Of a stretch of 64,000 nucleotides of DNA, positions 1-7,963 are shown piece after piece. The notes below the pieces were generated by a model. That model searched no databases and had not been told where the DNA came from. It saw only the letters and a program-made list of their open reading frames with translations. The DNA is taken from contig JAJZVW010000014.1 in the NCBI GenBank assembly GCA_021847015.1, positions 26,705 to 90,704 of the forward strand, given 5' to 3'. Origin of the DNA: Pseudomonadota bacterium. GTDB lineage: Bacteria; Pseudomonadota; Alphaproteobacteria; Rhodospirillales; Magnetospirillaceae. The position numbers were made by a program, and so were the translations under genes. Numbering within the stretch: the stretch's first letter is position 1; each line of letters begins with the position of its first letter.

Positions 1-1286
1 AGGATGCGGGCTTCCTCGGCCGGCTCGCCGCGGGCCTCGGCCTTGGCCGGCAGCATCAGGCGCACCGAATCCGCCTCACGCCCCTTGGACGCGTGGATCG
101 TCCCCAGGATGGGCCCCGACGTGCCGATGTCGGGCAGGCAGAACTCGGCGGGAGGCCGGTGCCCGGACAGCCGCCGCAGCAGCAGCGCCGTGTCCACGAG
201 GTTCGGGCCGGCGGGGGCGGCGCGGTTGAGCTTTCGCCACGCCTCCCCCCGATCGAGGATGGCGAAGGGCGTGCCCTCCACGTTGTCCCGCCACAGCCGC
301 GCAAAGCGGGATTCCGTCAGGACCGGCGCGCTATGGCCCGAGAGGCAGGCCGCCAGCCAGGGCGCCATGGCCGGCGGATGTCCGGACATGCGCAGCCGGT
401 GGCCGATCCGCCGGTGGTGCAGCCGCGCCGATTCCCGCAGGGCTTCGGCGCGGCTGCGGAACAGCACGAGGTCGCATTCCTCGCTGTGGACCGTGGCCGC
501 CCGTTCGATGTCGCGCCGCACCCCGGCCAGAACCCGCTTCGGGGGGGTGCCGGGGCTCAGGATGCGCGTGCGCGTGCGCCGGAAGACCCGCGCCAGCCGG
601 TCCGAGCGGCAGCGGAACACCGTGGCCAGGGCCAACCGCCGGAAAGCCGGATCGGCGCGCAGGCGGTCGATCAGGGGTTCCTCGCCCCAGCCCCGTTCGG
701 CGAAGCCGTAGATGGCCTGGGCGTCGTCGGCGAACACCGTGACGCCGCAGTCGGGGGACAGTTTCGCGATCATGGCCGCCAGCAGGTCGGCGCGGATGCC
801 GACGATGTCGTGGGCCTCGTCGATGACCAGATGGGCCACCGTTTCCAGGCGCGCGCCCACCTCGGCGTTCGAGCGCACAAGGTCCAGAACGCGGCGGATG
901 GATTCGTCGTAGGAGCTTGGGCCCTCGGTCTCGGGCTGAAGGTCCCAGGCCAGGGAATCCAGCGTGGACAGGCGTACCGCGTGAGCCGCGTCGGCATCGC
1001 CGACGGCCCCGGCGATGCGCTCGCGGATCTCGCGCACGGCGGAGCGGGTGAAGCTGATCAGCCACACGGTCTCGGGCGCGACGCGGTTCTCGCGGATCAG
1101 ATGGGCCACCCGCGCGCAGGCTATGGCGGTCTTGCCGGTGCCCGGCCCGCCGTCCACCAGCATCCGGGCGGCGGACGCGGCGGCGATCACCTCCCGTTGC
1201 GCCGCATCCCACCCGGCCGGCAGGCCGGGGCCGCGGTCGAAACGGTGGCGAAGGAGGGCGATCGCATTCCGAAGGTGGGTGATCAT
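1..1286 (-). CDS. UvrD/Rep-like superfamily 1 DNA helicase (C-terminus beyond window)
   Basis: This frame is open from an ATG at 1286 to the window edge (428 codons visible). It shows SF1 helicase motifs in order: Walker A GGPGTGKT near residues 48-55, motif II LVIDEAHD, motif III VFADDAQAIYGF, an arginine-bearing TVFRCRSDR, and motif V TIHASKGRE. An ATP-driven 3'-5' helicase or helicase-like ATPase is therefore likely; the family acts in DNA repair or plasmid/phage biology. The visible length is short for full UvrD (about 700 aa), so this may be a compact UvrD-like protein. It is divergent from copA, with about 100 bp between the starts. The function beyond the family is not resolvable. Confidence 0.85.
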   Translation of the reverse strand, partial: MITHLRNAIALLRHRFDRGPGLPAGWDAAQREVIAAASAARMLVDGGPGTGKTAIACARVAHLIRENRVAPETVWLISFTRSAVREIRERIAGAVGDADAAHAVRLSTLDSLAWDLQPETEGPSSYDESIRRVLDLVRSNAEVGARLETVAHLVIDEAHDIVGIRADLLAAMIAKLSPDCGVTVFADDAQAIYGFAERGWGEEPLIDRLRADPAFRRLALATVFRCRSDRLARVFRRTRTRILSPGTPPKRVLAGVRRDIERAATVHSEECDLVLFRSRAEALRESARLHHRRIGHRLRMSGHPPAMAPWLAACLSGHSAPVLTESRFARLWRDNVEGTPFAILDRGEAWRKLNRAAPAGPNLVDTALLLRRLSGHRPPAEFCLPDIGTSGPILGTIHASKGREADSVRLMLPAKAEARGEPAEEARI

Positions 1287-1350
1287 CCCCCAAGGCTATC
1301 CCTATCGGTTGTGGGGGACAAGGGCCTGGCACGTTCAAAGACGGAAATCC

Positions 1351-1377
1351 TTGACCTCCGGGAAGGGTCGGCATGAT
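1351..1377 (+). promoter_or_regulatory. Candidate metal-responsive promoter of copA
   Basis: A TTGACC -35-like box at 1351-1356 sits inside an imperfect dyad (GACC, 9 bp, GGTC) and is followed by CATGAT at 1372-1377, just before the copA ATG at 1387. CueR/HmrR-type copper promoters typically carry ACCTTCC...GGAAGGT dyads. Here the dyad is degenerate and the spacer is not the usual 19 bp, so the assignment is weak. Confidence 0.25.
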
Positions 1378-1386
1378 CTTGGAATC

Positions 1387-3564
1387 ATGAAAGATCAGCA
1401 GACCATCGACCTCGCCATCTCGGGGATGACCTGCGCCGCCTGCGCGACGCGGCTGGAAAAAGTGCTGGGCCGGGTCGAAGGCGTGAGTTCGGCCAACGTG
1501 GCGCTCGCCTCGGAACGGGCCCGCGTCGTTGCCGCCCTGGGGGCAGCGGTGGCCGATCTGGTGGCGGCGGTGGAGAAGGCCGGGTTCAGCGCCACCGTGC
1601 TGACCGGCGAGGACGAGTCCCTGGCCCGCGAGGAGGCGGAGCGCGCCCGCGACGTCCGCCACCAGGTGCGGATGCTGGCGCTGGCGGCGGCGCTGACCCT
1701 GCCGCTGGTGGCGGAGATGGTGGCGCACATGGCCGGCCTGCCGTTCCGCCTGCCACCGTGGCTGGCGCTGGCGCTGGCCACTCCCGTCCAGTTCTGGATC
1801 GGCGCCCGCTTCTACGAGGGGGCGTGGAAGTCCCTGCGGGGCGGCATGGGCAACATGGACGTGCTGGTGGTCCTGGGGACCTCGGCGGCCTACTTCCTGT
1901 CGGCCTGGAACGTGGTGACCGGCGCGGCCGGTCACGGCAACCTCTATTTCGAGGGCGCGGCGGTCGTCATCACCCTGGTCCTGCTGGGGAAAGTGCTGGA
2001 GGCGCGGGCCAGGCGCTCGGCGACCGGGGCGATCCGGGCCTTGATGACGCTCCGCCCCGACGTGGCGCGGGTGGAACGGGACGGACGGGTGGTCGAAATC
2101 CCGGCGGCGGCGGTGGCGCCGGGCGACGTGGTGGTGGTGCGCCCGGGCGAGCGTGTGGCCGTGGACGGGGTGGTGGTCGAGGGCGAAAGCCAGGCCGACG
2201 AATCCCTGATCACCGGCGAAAGCCTGCCCGTCGCCAAGGCCCCCGGCGCCCCGGCGGTGGCCGGCAGCGTCAACGGCGACGGCCTGTTGCGGGTGCGCGC
2301 CACCCGCGTGGGCGCCGAATCCACCATCAACCGCATCATCCGCATGGTCCAGGGCGCCCAGGCCTCGAAGGCCCCCGTCCAGCATCTGGTGGACCGCATT
2401 TCGGCGATCTTCGTGCCGGCGGTGGTGGCCATCGCCGCAACGGCCTTCGCAATCTGGGCGGCCGCCCTGGGCGATCCCCACACCGCCTTCATCGCCGCCG
2501 TGTCGGTTCTGGTCATCGCCTGCCCCTGCGCGCTGGGCCTGGCGACGCCCGCCGGGATCATGGTGGGCACCGGCGTGGCGGCGCGGCACGGCATCCTGAT
2601 CAAGGACGCGGTGGCGCTGGAACGCGCCCATCTGGTCAACGTCGTCGTCTTCGACAAGACCGGCACGCTGACCGAGGGGCGGCCGGCAGTGGTGGCGGTG
2701 GTGGCGGCCGATGGCAACCAGGCTGGCCTGCTGCGCCTTGCCGCCTCGGCCCAGGCGGGCAGCGAGCATCCGCTGGCCAAGGCGGTGCTGGCCGAGGCCA
2801 AGGGGGTGGACCTCGCTCCCGTCGCCAGTTTCCGCAGCTTGGCCGGACGCGGGCTGGCCGCCGAGGTCGATGGCCGGGCGCTGGTGATCGGCAGCCCCCG
2901 GCTGATGGCCGAACGCGGCGTCGATCTGTCCGCCCTGGCCCATGCCGCCGAGACGCACGAAGCCGACGGGCGGACGGTGATGTGGGTGGCCGAAGGCGCC
3001 CGCGCGCTGGGCCTGATCGCCGTGGCCGATCCCGTCAAGCCGTCGGCCGCCGCCGCGGTGGCCCGGCTCAAATCCATGGGCATCGAGAGCGTCATGCTCA
3101 CCGGAGATCATCGCCGCGCCGCCGAGGTCGTGGCCGCCGCGATCGGCATCGCGCGGGTGATCGCCGAGGTCCTGCCCGAGGACAAGGCAGCCTCGGTCGC
3201 CGCCCTGAAAGGCGAGGGCCGCGTCGTCGCCATGGTGGGCGACGGGGTCAACGACGCGCCCGCTTTGGCCGCCGCCGATATCGGCGTGGCCATGGGCACC
3301 GGCAGCGACGTGGCCATGGAGGCGGCCGGCATCACCCTGGTCAAGGGCGATCCCGCCCTGCTTCCGGCCGCGCTGGGGATATCGCGCGCCACCACGGCGA
3401 AGATCCGCCAGAATCTGTTCTGGGCCTTCGCCTACAACGTGGTCGCCCTGCCGGCCGCCGCGCTGGGCCTGCTGACCCCGGTGATCGCCGGCGCGGCCAT
3501 GGCCATGTCGTCGGTGTCGGTGGTCTCCAACGCCTTGCTCCTGCGCCGATGGCGGGCGCGGTAG
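1387..3564 (+). CDS. copA: Copper-exporting P1B-type ATPase
   Basis: Protein of 725 aa that exports Cu(I) across the inner membrane with ATP. It has one N-terminal heavy-metal domain with GMTCAAC (Cys16, Cys19), then the membrane domain with the CPC metal site at residues 379-381 (CPCALGL), the phosphorylation motif DKTGTLT at 423-429, an HP motif (SEHPLAKA), GDGVNDAP, and the C-terminal MSSVSVVSNALLLRR helix typical of CopA-type pumps. An upstream in-frame extension lacks domain similarity, so the ATG at 1387 is chosen. A CopZ-like chaperone is encoded at 6107, separated by two unrelated-looking genes. Confidence 0.95.
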   Translation: MKDQQTIDLAISGMTCAACATRLEKVLGRVEGVSSANVALASERARVVAALGAAVADLVAAVEKAGFSATVLTGEDESLAREEAERARDVRHQVRMLALAAALTLPLVAEMVAHMAGLPFRLPPWLALALATPVQFWIGARFYEGAWKSLRGGMGNMDVLVVLGTSAAYFLSAWNVVTGAAGHGNLYFEGAAVVITLVLLGKVLEARARRSATGAIRALMTLRPDVARVERDGRVVEIPAAAVAPGDVVVVRPGERVAVDGVVVEGESQADESLITGESLPVAKAPGAPAVAGSVNGDGLLRVRATRVGAESTINRIIRMVQGAQASKAPVQHLVDRISAIFVPAVVAIAATAFAIWAAALGDPHTAFIAAVSVLVIACPCALGLATPAGIMVGTGVAARHGILIKDAVALERAHLVNVVVFDKTGTLTEGRPAVVAVVAADGNQAGLLRLAASAQAGSEHPLAKAVLAEAKGVDLAPVASFRSLAGRGLAAEVDGRALVIGSPRLMAERGVDLSALAHAAETHEADGRTVMWVAEGARALGLIAVADPVKPSAAAAVARLKSMGIESVMLTGDHRRAAEVVAAAIGIARVIAEVLPEDKAASVAALKGEGRVVAMVGDGVNDAPALAAADIGVAMGTGSDVAMEAAGITLVKGDPALLPAALGISRATTAKIRQNLFWAFAYNVVALPAAALGLLTPVIAGAAMAMSSVSVVSNALLLRRWRAR

Positions 3565-3689
3565 CGCCCGCCTCCCGCCAATGGCGGACAGCTCCGATGG
3601 CGGAGGGCGGACCCTCTCTGGCCCTTTGTTCGGCGGACGGCCGACGGCTATAACCGGAATCGCGCGTAACGGATGGCAGGAGGGGGCGG

Positions 3690-4745
3690 GTGTCGCGGCG
3701 TGAAATCCGGCGGATGCTGATGGGTCCGCCCAGGAAGAGGCTCTTGGACCGGCCCTGGGCGATCCCCGCGCTGATGGTGCTGGTCCTGGTGGGGGGAGTG
3801 GCCGCCGGCATCGGCATCGGCCTGGTCGCCCGGCCCAGGCCGCAATCCCCGCCGCCCCCGGCCGCCCGCGAGGATTCCCGGCTTCCCGTCTATGAGGAGC
3901 CGCTGGCCACGCCGGACGTGCAGGCGCCCCCGCCGCGGCCGTCGGGCTCCATAACCGGAGAGGGCGCCCGCGAGGAGGCGTTGGCCTCCATTCCCCCCGC
4001 CGCCGCGCCGGCCAAGGGGATTCCGGCCTGGGTGCGCTATGCGGTGCCGGCGCCGCCGGCCCTCGGCCGGCCGATGATCGCGGTGGTGATCGACGATCTC
4101 GGTCTCGACAAGCGCCGTACCGAGCGCGTGACCACGCTGCGGGCGCCGCTGACCCTGTCCTTCATGACCTATGCCGAGGACCTGGACCGGCAGACCGCCC
4201 TGGCGCGCAGCCGCGGGCACGAACTCATGGTCCACATGCCCATGCAGCCCATGAACTCCAGCTACGACGCCGGCCCCGACGTCCTGCTGACCGGCCTGCC
4301 GGCCGCCGAACTGCGCCGGCGCATCGACTGGGGGCTGTCGCGCTTCAAGGGCTTCGTCGGCATCAACAACCACATGGGCAGCCGCTTCACCGCCGATCCG
4401 GTCGGCATGGCCGTGGTGATGGAGGAAATGCGCCGCCGCGGGCTGCTGTTCCTGGACTCGGTGACCACCGGCAAGTCGGTGGCCGGGGAGATGGCGCGGC
4501 GCTACGGCGTGCCGTTCGCCGCCCGCGAGGTGTTCCTCGACAACGACCAGAGCGTCGCCGCCGTGCGCGGGCAGCTCGACAAGGTCGAGGCGCTGGCGCG
4601 GCGCACCGGGGCCGCCATCGCCATCGGCCACCCCCACGACGCCACCATCGAAGCCCTGGGCTCGTGGCTGCCCGCCCTGGAGCGGCGGGGCTTCGTGCTG
4701 GTGCCGGTCACCGCTTTGGTGAAAGAGCCCGGCCCCGGAGGGTGA
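3690..4745 (+). CDS. Divergent polysaccharide deacetylase family protein
   Basis: Protein of 351 aa starting at GTG 3690 behind a strong AGGAGGGGG ribosome site. A single N-terminal membrane segment (about residues 24-47) is followed by a Pro-rich linker and then a domain from about residue 118 beginning IAVVIDDLGLD, with later HPHD. This matches the divergent (YibQ-like) polysaccharide deacetylase family, which keeps the NodB-type fold with altered catalytic residues. It is probably membrane-anchored and periplasmic, acting on cell envelope glycans, but the substrate is unknown. In other alphaproteobacteria this family often lies beside a C-terminal protease gene; that is not the case here. 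Confidence 0.85.
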   Translation: MSRREIRRMLMGPPRKRLLDRPWAIPALMVLVLVGGVAAGIGIGLVARPRPQSPPPPAAREDSRLPVYEEPLATPDVQAPPPRPSGSITGEGAREEALASIPPAAAPAKGIPAWVRYAVPAPPALGRPMIAVVIDDLGLDKRRTERVTTLRAPLTLSFMTYAEDLDRQTALARSRGHELMVHMPMQPMNSSYDAGPDVLLTGLPAAELRRRIDWGLSRFKGFVGINNHMGSRFTADPVGMAVVMEEMRRRGLLFLDSVTTGKSVAGEMARRYGVPFAAREVFLDNDQSVAAVRGQLDKVEALARRTGAAIAIGHPHDATIEALGSWLPALERRGFVLVPVTALVKEPGPGG

Positions 4746-4847
4746 CCTCCCGCCGGGGTATGCCGTTGGCGCGTGGATGACGGCGCCAGGGCAGGCTTCC
4801 CATCTCGCCGGGGACAACCCCAGGATTGGCGAGAGGGAGGTTCTCCG

Positions 4848-6032
4848 ATGAAGGCCGTCGTGTTCCACGGGATTGGCGACATCCGCCTCGACGACGTCCC
4901 CGAGCCGAAGATTCAGCAGCCCGGCGATGCCATCATCCGCATCACCGCCAGCGCCATCTGCGGCACTGACCTCCATATGGTGCGCGGCACCCTGTCCGGC
5001 ATGAAGGCGGGCACCATCCTTGGGCACGAGGGCGTCGGCGTGGTCGAGGAGGTGGGCGCTGGGGTGCGCAATTTCCGCAAGGGGGACCGGGTGGTGATCC
5101 CGTCCACCATCGCCTGCGGCTGGTGCAGCTATTGCCGTGCCGGCTACACCGCGCAATGCGACCACGCCAATCCCAATGGGCCGCTGGCGGGGACGGCCTT
5201 CTACGGCGGCCCGGAATGGAGCGGGTCGTTCGACGGCCTTCAGGCCGAATTCGCCCGCGTTCCCTTCGCCGCCCACAACCTCATCAAGATCCCGCACGAG
5301 GTGACCGACGAGCAGGCGATCCTGTGCTCGGACATCTTCCCCACCGGCTATTTCGGCGCCGAGCTGGCCGAGGTCGGCGCGGGCGACACCGTGGCCGTGT
5401 TCGGCTGCGGCCCGGTCGGCCAGTTCGCTATCCTCTCCGCGTTCATGAAGGGCGCGCACCGGGTGTTCGCGGTGGACTGCCTGCCCGACCGGCTGGAGGT
5501 GGCGCGCAGCCAGGGCGCGGAATGCATCGATTTCGCATCCGAGGACCCGGTGGAGGTCATCCGCGGCCTGACCGGCGGGATCGGCGTCGACCGCGCCATC
5601 GATGCGGTCGGGGTCGATGCCGTCGCGCCCAGGGGCCAGGGCCATCCCGAGGAGGTGAAGGTGGTGGCGCCCCAGACCAATCCGCACGGGGCCAACTGGC
5701 ATCCGGGCGACGCGCCGTCCCAGGCCTTGAGCTGGGCGGTGGAGGCGGTGGCCAAGGCCGGCACGCTGGCCATCATCGGCATCTATCCGCGCACGGCCAA
5801 GGTCTTCCCGGTGGGCGTGGCGATGAACAAGAACCTCTCGGTCAACGCCGGCTACTGCAACCACCGCACCTACATCCCCGCCCTGATCGACTCCATCCGG
5901 AGCGGCGCGGTGGAACCGACCGGGCTGCTGTCGCAAGTCCAGCCCCTGTCCTCGGTGATCGAAGCCTACGAAGCCTTCGACCGCCGCCAGCCGGGCTGGC
6001 TGAAAGTCGAGATTCTGCCCAAGGCCGCTTGA
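4848..6032 (+). CDS. Zinc-dependent alcohol dehydrogenase (formaldehyde dehydrogenase-like subgroup)
   Basis: Medium-chain dehydrogenase of 394 aa; start ATG 4848 follows GAGAGGGAGG. The catalytic zinc ligands are visible as ICGTDLHMVRG (Cys about 38) and GHEGVGVVEEVG (His about 60). The structural zinc site is degenerate (CGWCSYC...QC). The NAD-binding GCGPVG lies in the middle. An insertion with VAPQTNPHGANWHPGD between the halves resembles the glutathione-independent formaldehyde dehydrogenase / FdhA-like branch. The likely role is NAD-dependent oxidation of an alcohol or aldehyde adduct in the cytoplasm. It is followed 74 bp later by copZ, possibly in one transcript. Confidence 0.88.
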   Translation: MKAVVFHGIGDIRLDDVPEPKIQQPGDAIIRITASAICGTDLHMVRGTLSGMKAGTILGHEGVGVVEEVGAGVRNFRKGDRVVIPSTIACGWCSYCRAGYTAQCDHANPNGPLAGTAFYGGPEWSGSFDGLQAEFARVPFAAHNLIKIPHEVTDEQAILCSDIFPTGYFGAELAEVGAGDTVAVFGCGPVGQFAILSAFMKGAHRVFAVDCLPDRLEVARSQGAECIDFASEDPVEVIRGLTGGIGVDRAIDAVGVDAVAPRGQGHPEEVKVVAPQTNPHGANWHPGDAPSQALSWAVEAVAKAGTLAIIGIYPRTAKVFPVGVAMNKNLSVNAGYCNHRTYIPALIDSIRSGAVEPTGLLSQVQPLSSVIEAYEAFDRRQPGWLKVEILPKAA

Positions 6033-6106
6033 CTTCGCTCCATCGGCGGGGACACTCACACCAAGCCCCGCCCCCGACCACCGGGGCGCAACGATGGAGA
6101 ACGGAA

Positions 6107-6307
6107 ATGGCCAGCAAGTACCACGTCACCGGCATGACCTGCGCCGGATGCGCCCGCTCGGTGGAGACGGCGATCAAGATGGAGGCCCCCGGCGCCACGG
6201 TGGCGGTCGATCTGGGCACCGCCACGGTGACGGTCGACGGCGCCAGCGAGGCTCAGGTGAAGAAGGCGGTGGGCGAGGCGGGATTCACCTTCCTCGGGGC
6301 GGCGTGA
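6107..6307 (+). CDS. copZ: CopZ-like copper chaperone (heavy-metal-associated domain)
   Basis: Protein of 66 aa consisting of a single HMA domain, YHVTGMTCAGCARSVETAI, with the Cu(I)-binding Cys pair in MTCAGC, and a ferredoxin-like fold expected over the rest. It probably delivers Cu(I) to CopA, encoded 2.5 kb upstream on the same strand. Start ATG 6107 is preceded by GGAGAACGGAA. It converges on trpE, and the gap between the two stops holds a palindromic repeat. Confidence 0.9.
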   Translation: MASKYHVTGMTCAGCARSVETAIKMEAPGATVAVDLGTATVTVDGASEAQVKKAVGEAGFTFLGAA

Positions 6308-6318
6308 GCAATCCATTC

Positions 6319-6432
6319 TGCCGCCCCGAGCGCAGCCGGGGGGGCCTTTCGGGCAGAGCGTGGGTGAAAGGTTCCTCGGTCGCTCGCGCTCGCTCGGAAC
6401 GACAAAAGCGGTTTGTCGCCCCGAGCGCGGGC
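6319..6432. repeat. Palindromic interspersed repeat, family A copy 1
   Basis: Imperfect palindromic element between the convergent copZ and trpE ends. Its core GTGAAAGGTTCCTCGG ... CGGAACGAC is shared with copies near 24305, 26109 and 32634, followed by the conserved GTCGCCCCGAGCG block. It could act as a bidirectional terminator, but this is inferred from position only. Confidence 0.75.
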
Positions 6433-6440
6433 GCGAAGCC

Positions 6441-7961
6441 TTACGTCCCCGTGCGGGTGAAGTTGATGGCGTCCTCGGCCACGCGGATCAGCACGCGGGC
6501 CTTGTTCATGCATTCCTCGTGTTCCTTTTCGGGAACCGAGTCGGCGACGATGCCGGCGCCGGCCTGGACGTACATGGTGCCGTCCTTGACCAGCGCCGTG
6601 CGGAGCGCGATGCAGGTGTCCATGTTGCCGTTGCCGGCGATGTAGCCGATGCAGCCGGCATAGAAGCTGCGGCGCACCGTCTCCAGCTCGTCGATGATCT
6701 CCATGGCGCGGATCTTGGGCGCGCCGGACACCGTGCCGGCGGGAAAGCCGGCCATGAGCGCGTCCATGGCGTCGCAATCGGCCCTGAGGCGGCCCTCGAC
6801 GTTGGAGACGATGTGCATGACGTGCGAGTAGTACTCGACGGTCATCTTCTGCGTCACCGCCACCGATCCCACCTCGGCCACCCGGCCGACGTCGTTGCGG
6901 CCCAGATCGAGCAGCATCAGGTGTTCGGCCAGCTCCTTGGGGTCGGCCAGCAGGTCGGCCGCCAGCGTCTTGTCCTCGGCCGCGTCCACGCCGCGCCTGC
7001 GGGTGCCGGCGATGGGGCGGATGGTGACCTTGCCGTCGCGCAGCCGCACCAGGATTTCGGGGCTCGACCCCACCAGCTGGAAGCCCCCGAAATCGAGGTA
7101 GAACAGGAAGGGGCTGGGATTGGCGCGGCGCAGCGCGCGGTAAAGGGAGAAGGGCGGCAGCTTGAACGGCACCGACAGGCGCTGCGACAGCACCACCTGG
7201 AAGATGTCGCCGGCCGCGATATAGTCCTTCGCCCTGTCCACCATCGCCCCGTATTGCGCGGGGGTGATGCTGTGGACGGGCGTCGGCTCGTGCCCCGCGC
7301 GGTCGATCCACTCGCCGGCGCGCGGCAGGGGGCGGTCCAGGGCCTCGACCACGTGATCCAGCCGCTCGCAGGCGAGGTCGTAGGCGGCCCGGGCATCCAC
7401 GCCGTCGCGCGGCCACACCGGGGCGACGGCCGTCAGCGTGCCGTTGACGTTGTCGAACATGGCCATGATCGTGGGGCGGACGAAGATGCCGTCGGGAACG
7501 CCGATCTCGTCGGGATTGGCGTCGGGCAGGCGCTCCGCCAGCCGCACCATGTCGTAGGCCATGTAGCCCACCAGCCCCGCCGACATGGGCGGCAGGAAGG
7601 CGGGGATGTCGATGCGGGATTCGGCCACCAGGGCGCGCAGGCTGTCGAGCGCGCCCGACCGTTCGGCCACCGGGCAGGGCTCGAAGGCGTCGGGCGCGGT
7701 GCGCGCCAGGCGGTTGATCCAGGCGCGGTTGCCGGCGCAGCGCCAGATCAGGTCGGGCTTCAGGCCGATCACCGAATAGCGGCCGCGGACGGCGCCGCCT
7801 TCCACCGATTCCAGCAGGAAGGCGTAAGGCTGCCCGCCGCCCAGCTTGAAGAAGGTGGTGACCGGCGTCTCCAGATCGGCGACCAGGGTACGCCAGACCA
7901 CCTGCGGCCTCCCCGCATCGTAGCTGGCGCGGAAGGCGGGAAAGTCGGGCTGGACGGTCAT
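6441..7961 (-). CDS. trpE: Anthranilate synthase component I
   Basis: Protein of 506 aa converting chorismate to anthranilate with ammonia from TrpG; first step of tryptophan synthesis, cytoplasmic. It has the N-terminal regulatory domain, then the chorismate-binding domain with PSPFLFYLDFGGFQLVGSSPE, RPIAGTRRRG, DLGRNDVGRV, AGTVSGAPKIRAMEIID and the C-terminal QAGAGIVADS. These conserved blocks match TrpE rather than PabB. Start ATG 7961 lies 2 bp after the stop of the upstream folding factor gene, so translation is likely coupled. trpG is not in the window. No leader-peptide attenuator is visible at the gene junction. Confidence 0.95.
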   Translation of the reverse strand: MTVQPDFPAFRASYDAGRPQVVWRTLVADLETPVTTFFKLGGGQPYAFLLESVEGGAVRGRYSVIGLKPDLIWRCAGNRAWINRLARTAPDAFEPCPVAERSGALDSLRALVAESRIDIPAFLPPMSAGLVGYMAYDMVRLAERLPDANPDEIGVPDGIFVRPTIMAMFDNVNGTLTAVAPVWPRDGVDARAAYDLACERLDHVVEALDRPLPRAGEWIDRAGHEPTPVHSITPAQYGAMVDRAKDYIAAGDIFQVVLSQRLSVPFKLPPFSLYRALRRANPSPFLFYLDFGGFQLVGSSPEILVRLRDGKVTIRPIAGTRRRGVDAAEDKTLAADLLADPKELAEHLMLLDLGRNDVGRVAEVGSVAVTQKMTVEYYSHVMHIVSNVEGRLRADCDAMDALMAGFPAGTVSGAPKIRAMEIIDELETVRRSFYAGCIGYIAGNGNMDTCIALRTALVKDGTMYVQAGAGIVADSVPEKEHEECMNKARVLIRVAEDAINFTRTGT

Positions 7962-7963
7962 GG

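Noticed and set aside
331..3111. Minus-strand frame of 926 codons covering copA and the helicase
   Set aside because: It reads antisense to copA with His/Arg/Gly-rich composition and no domain; the helicase and CopA frames carry all motifs.
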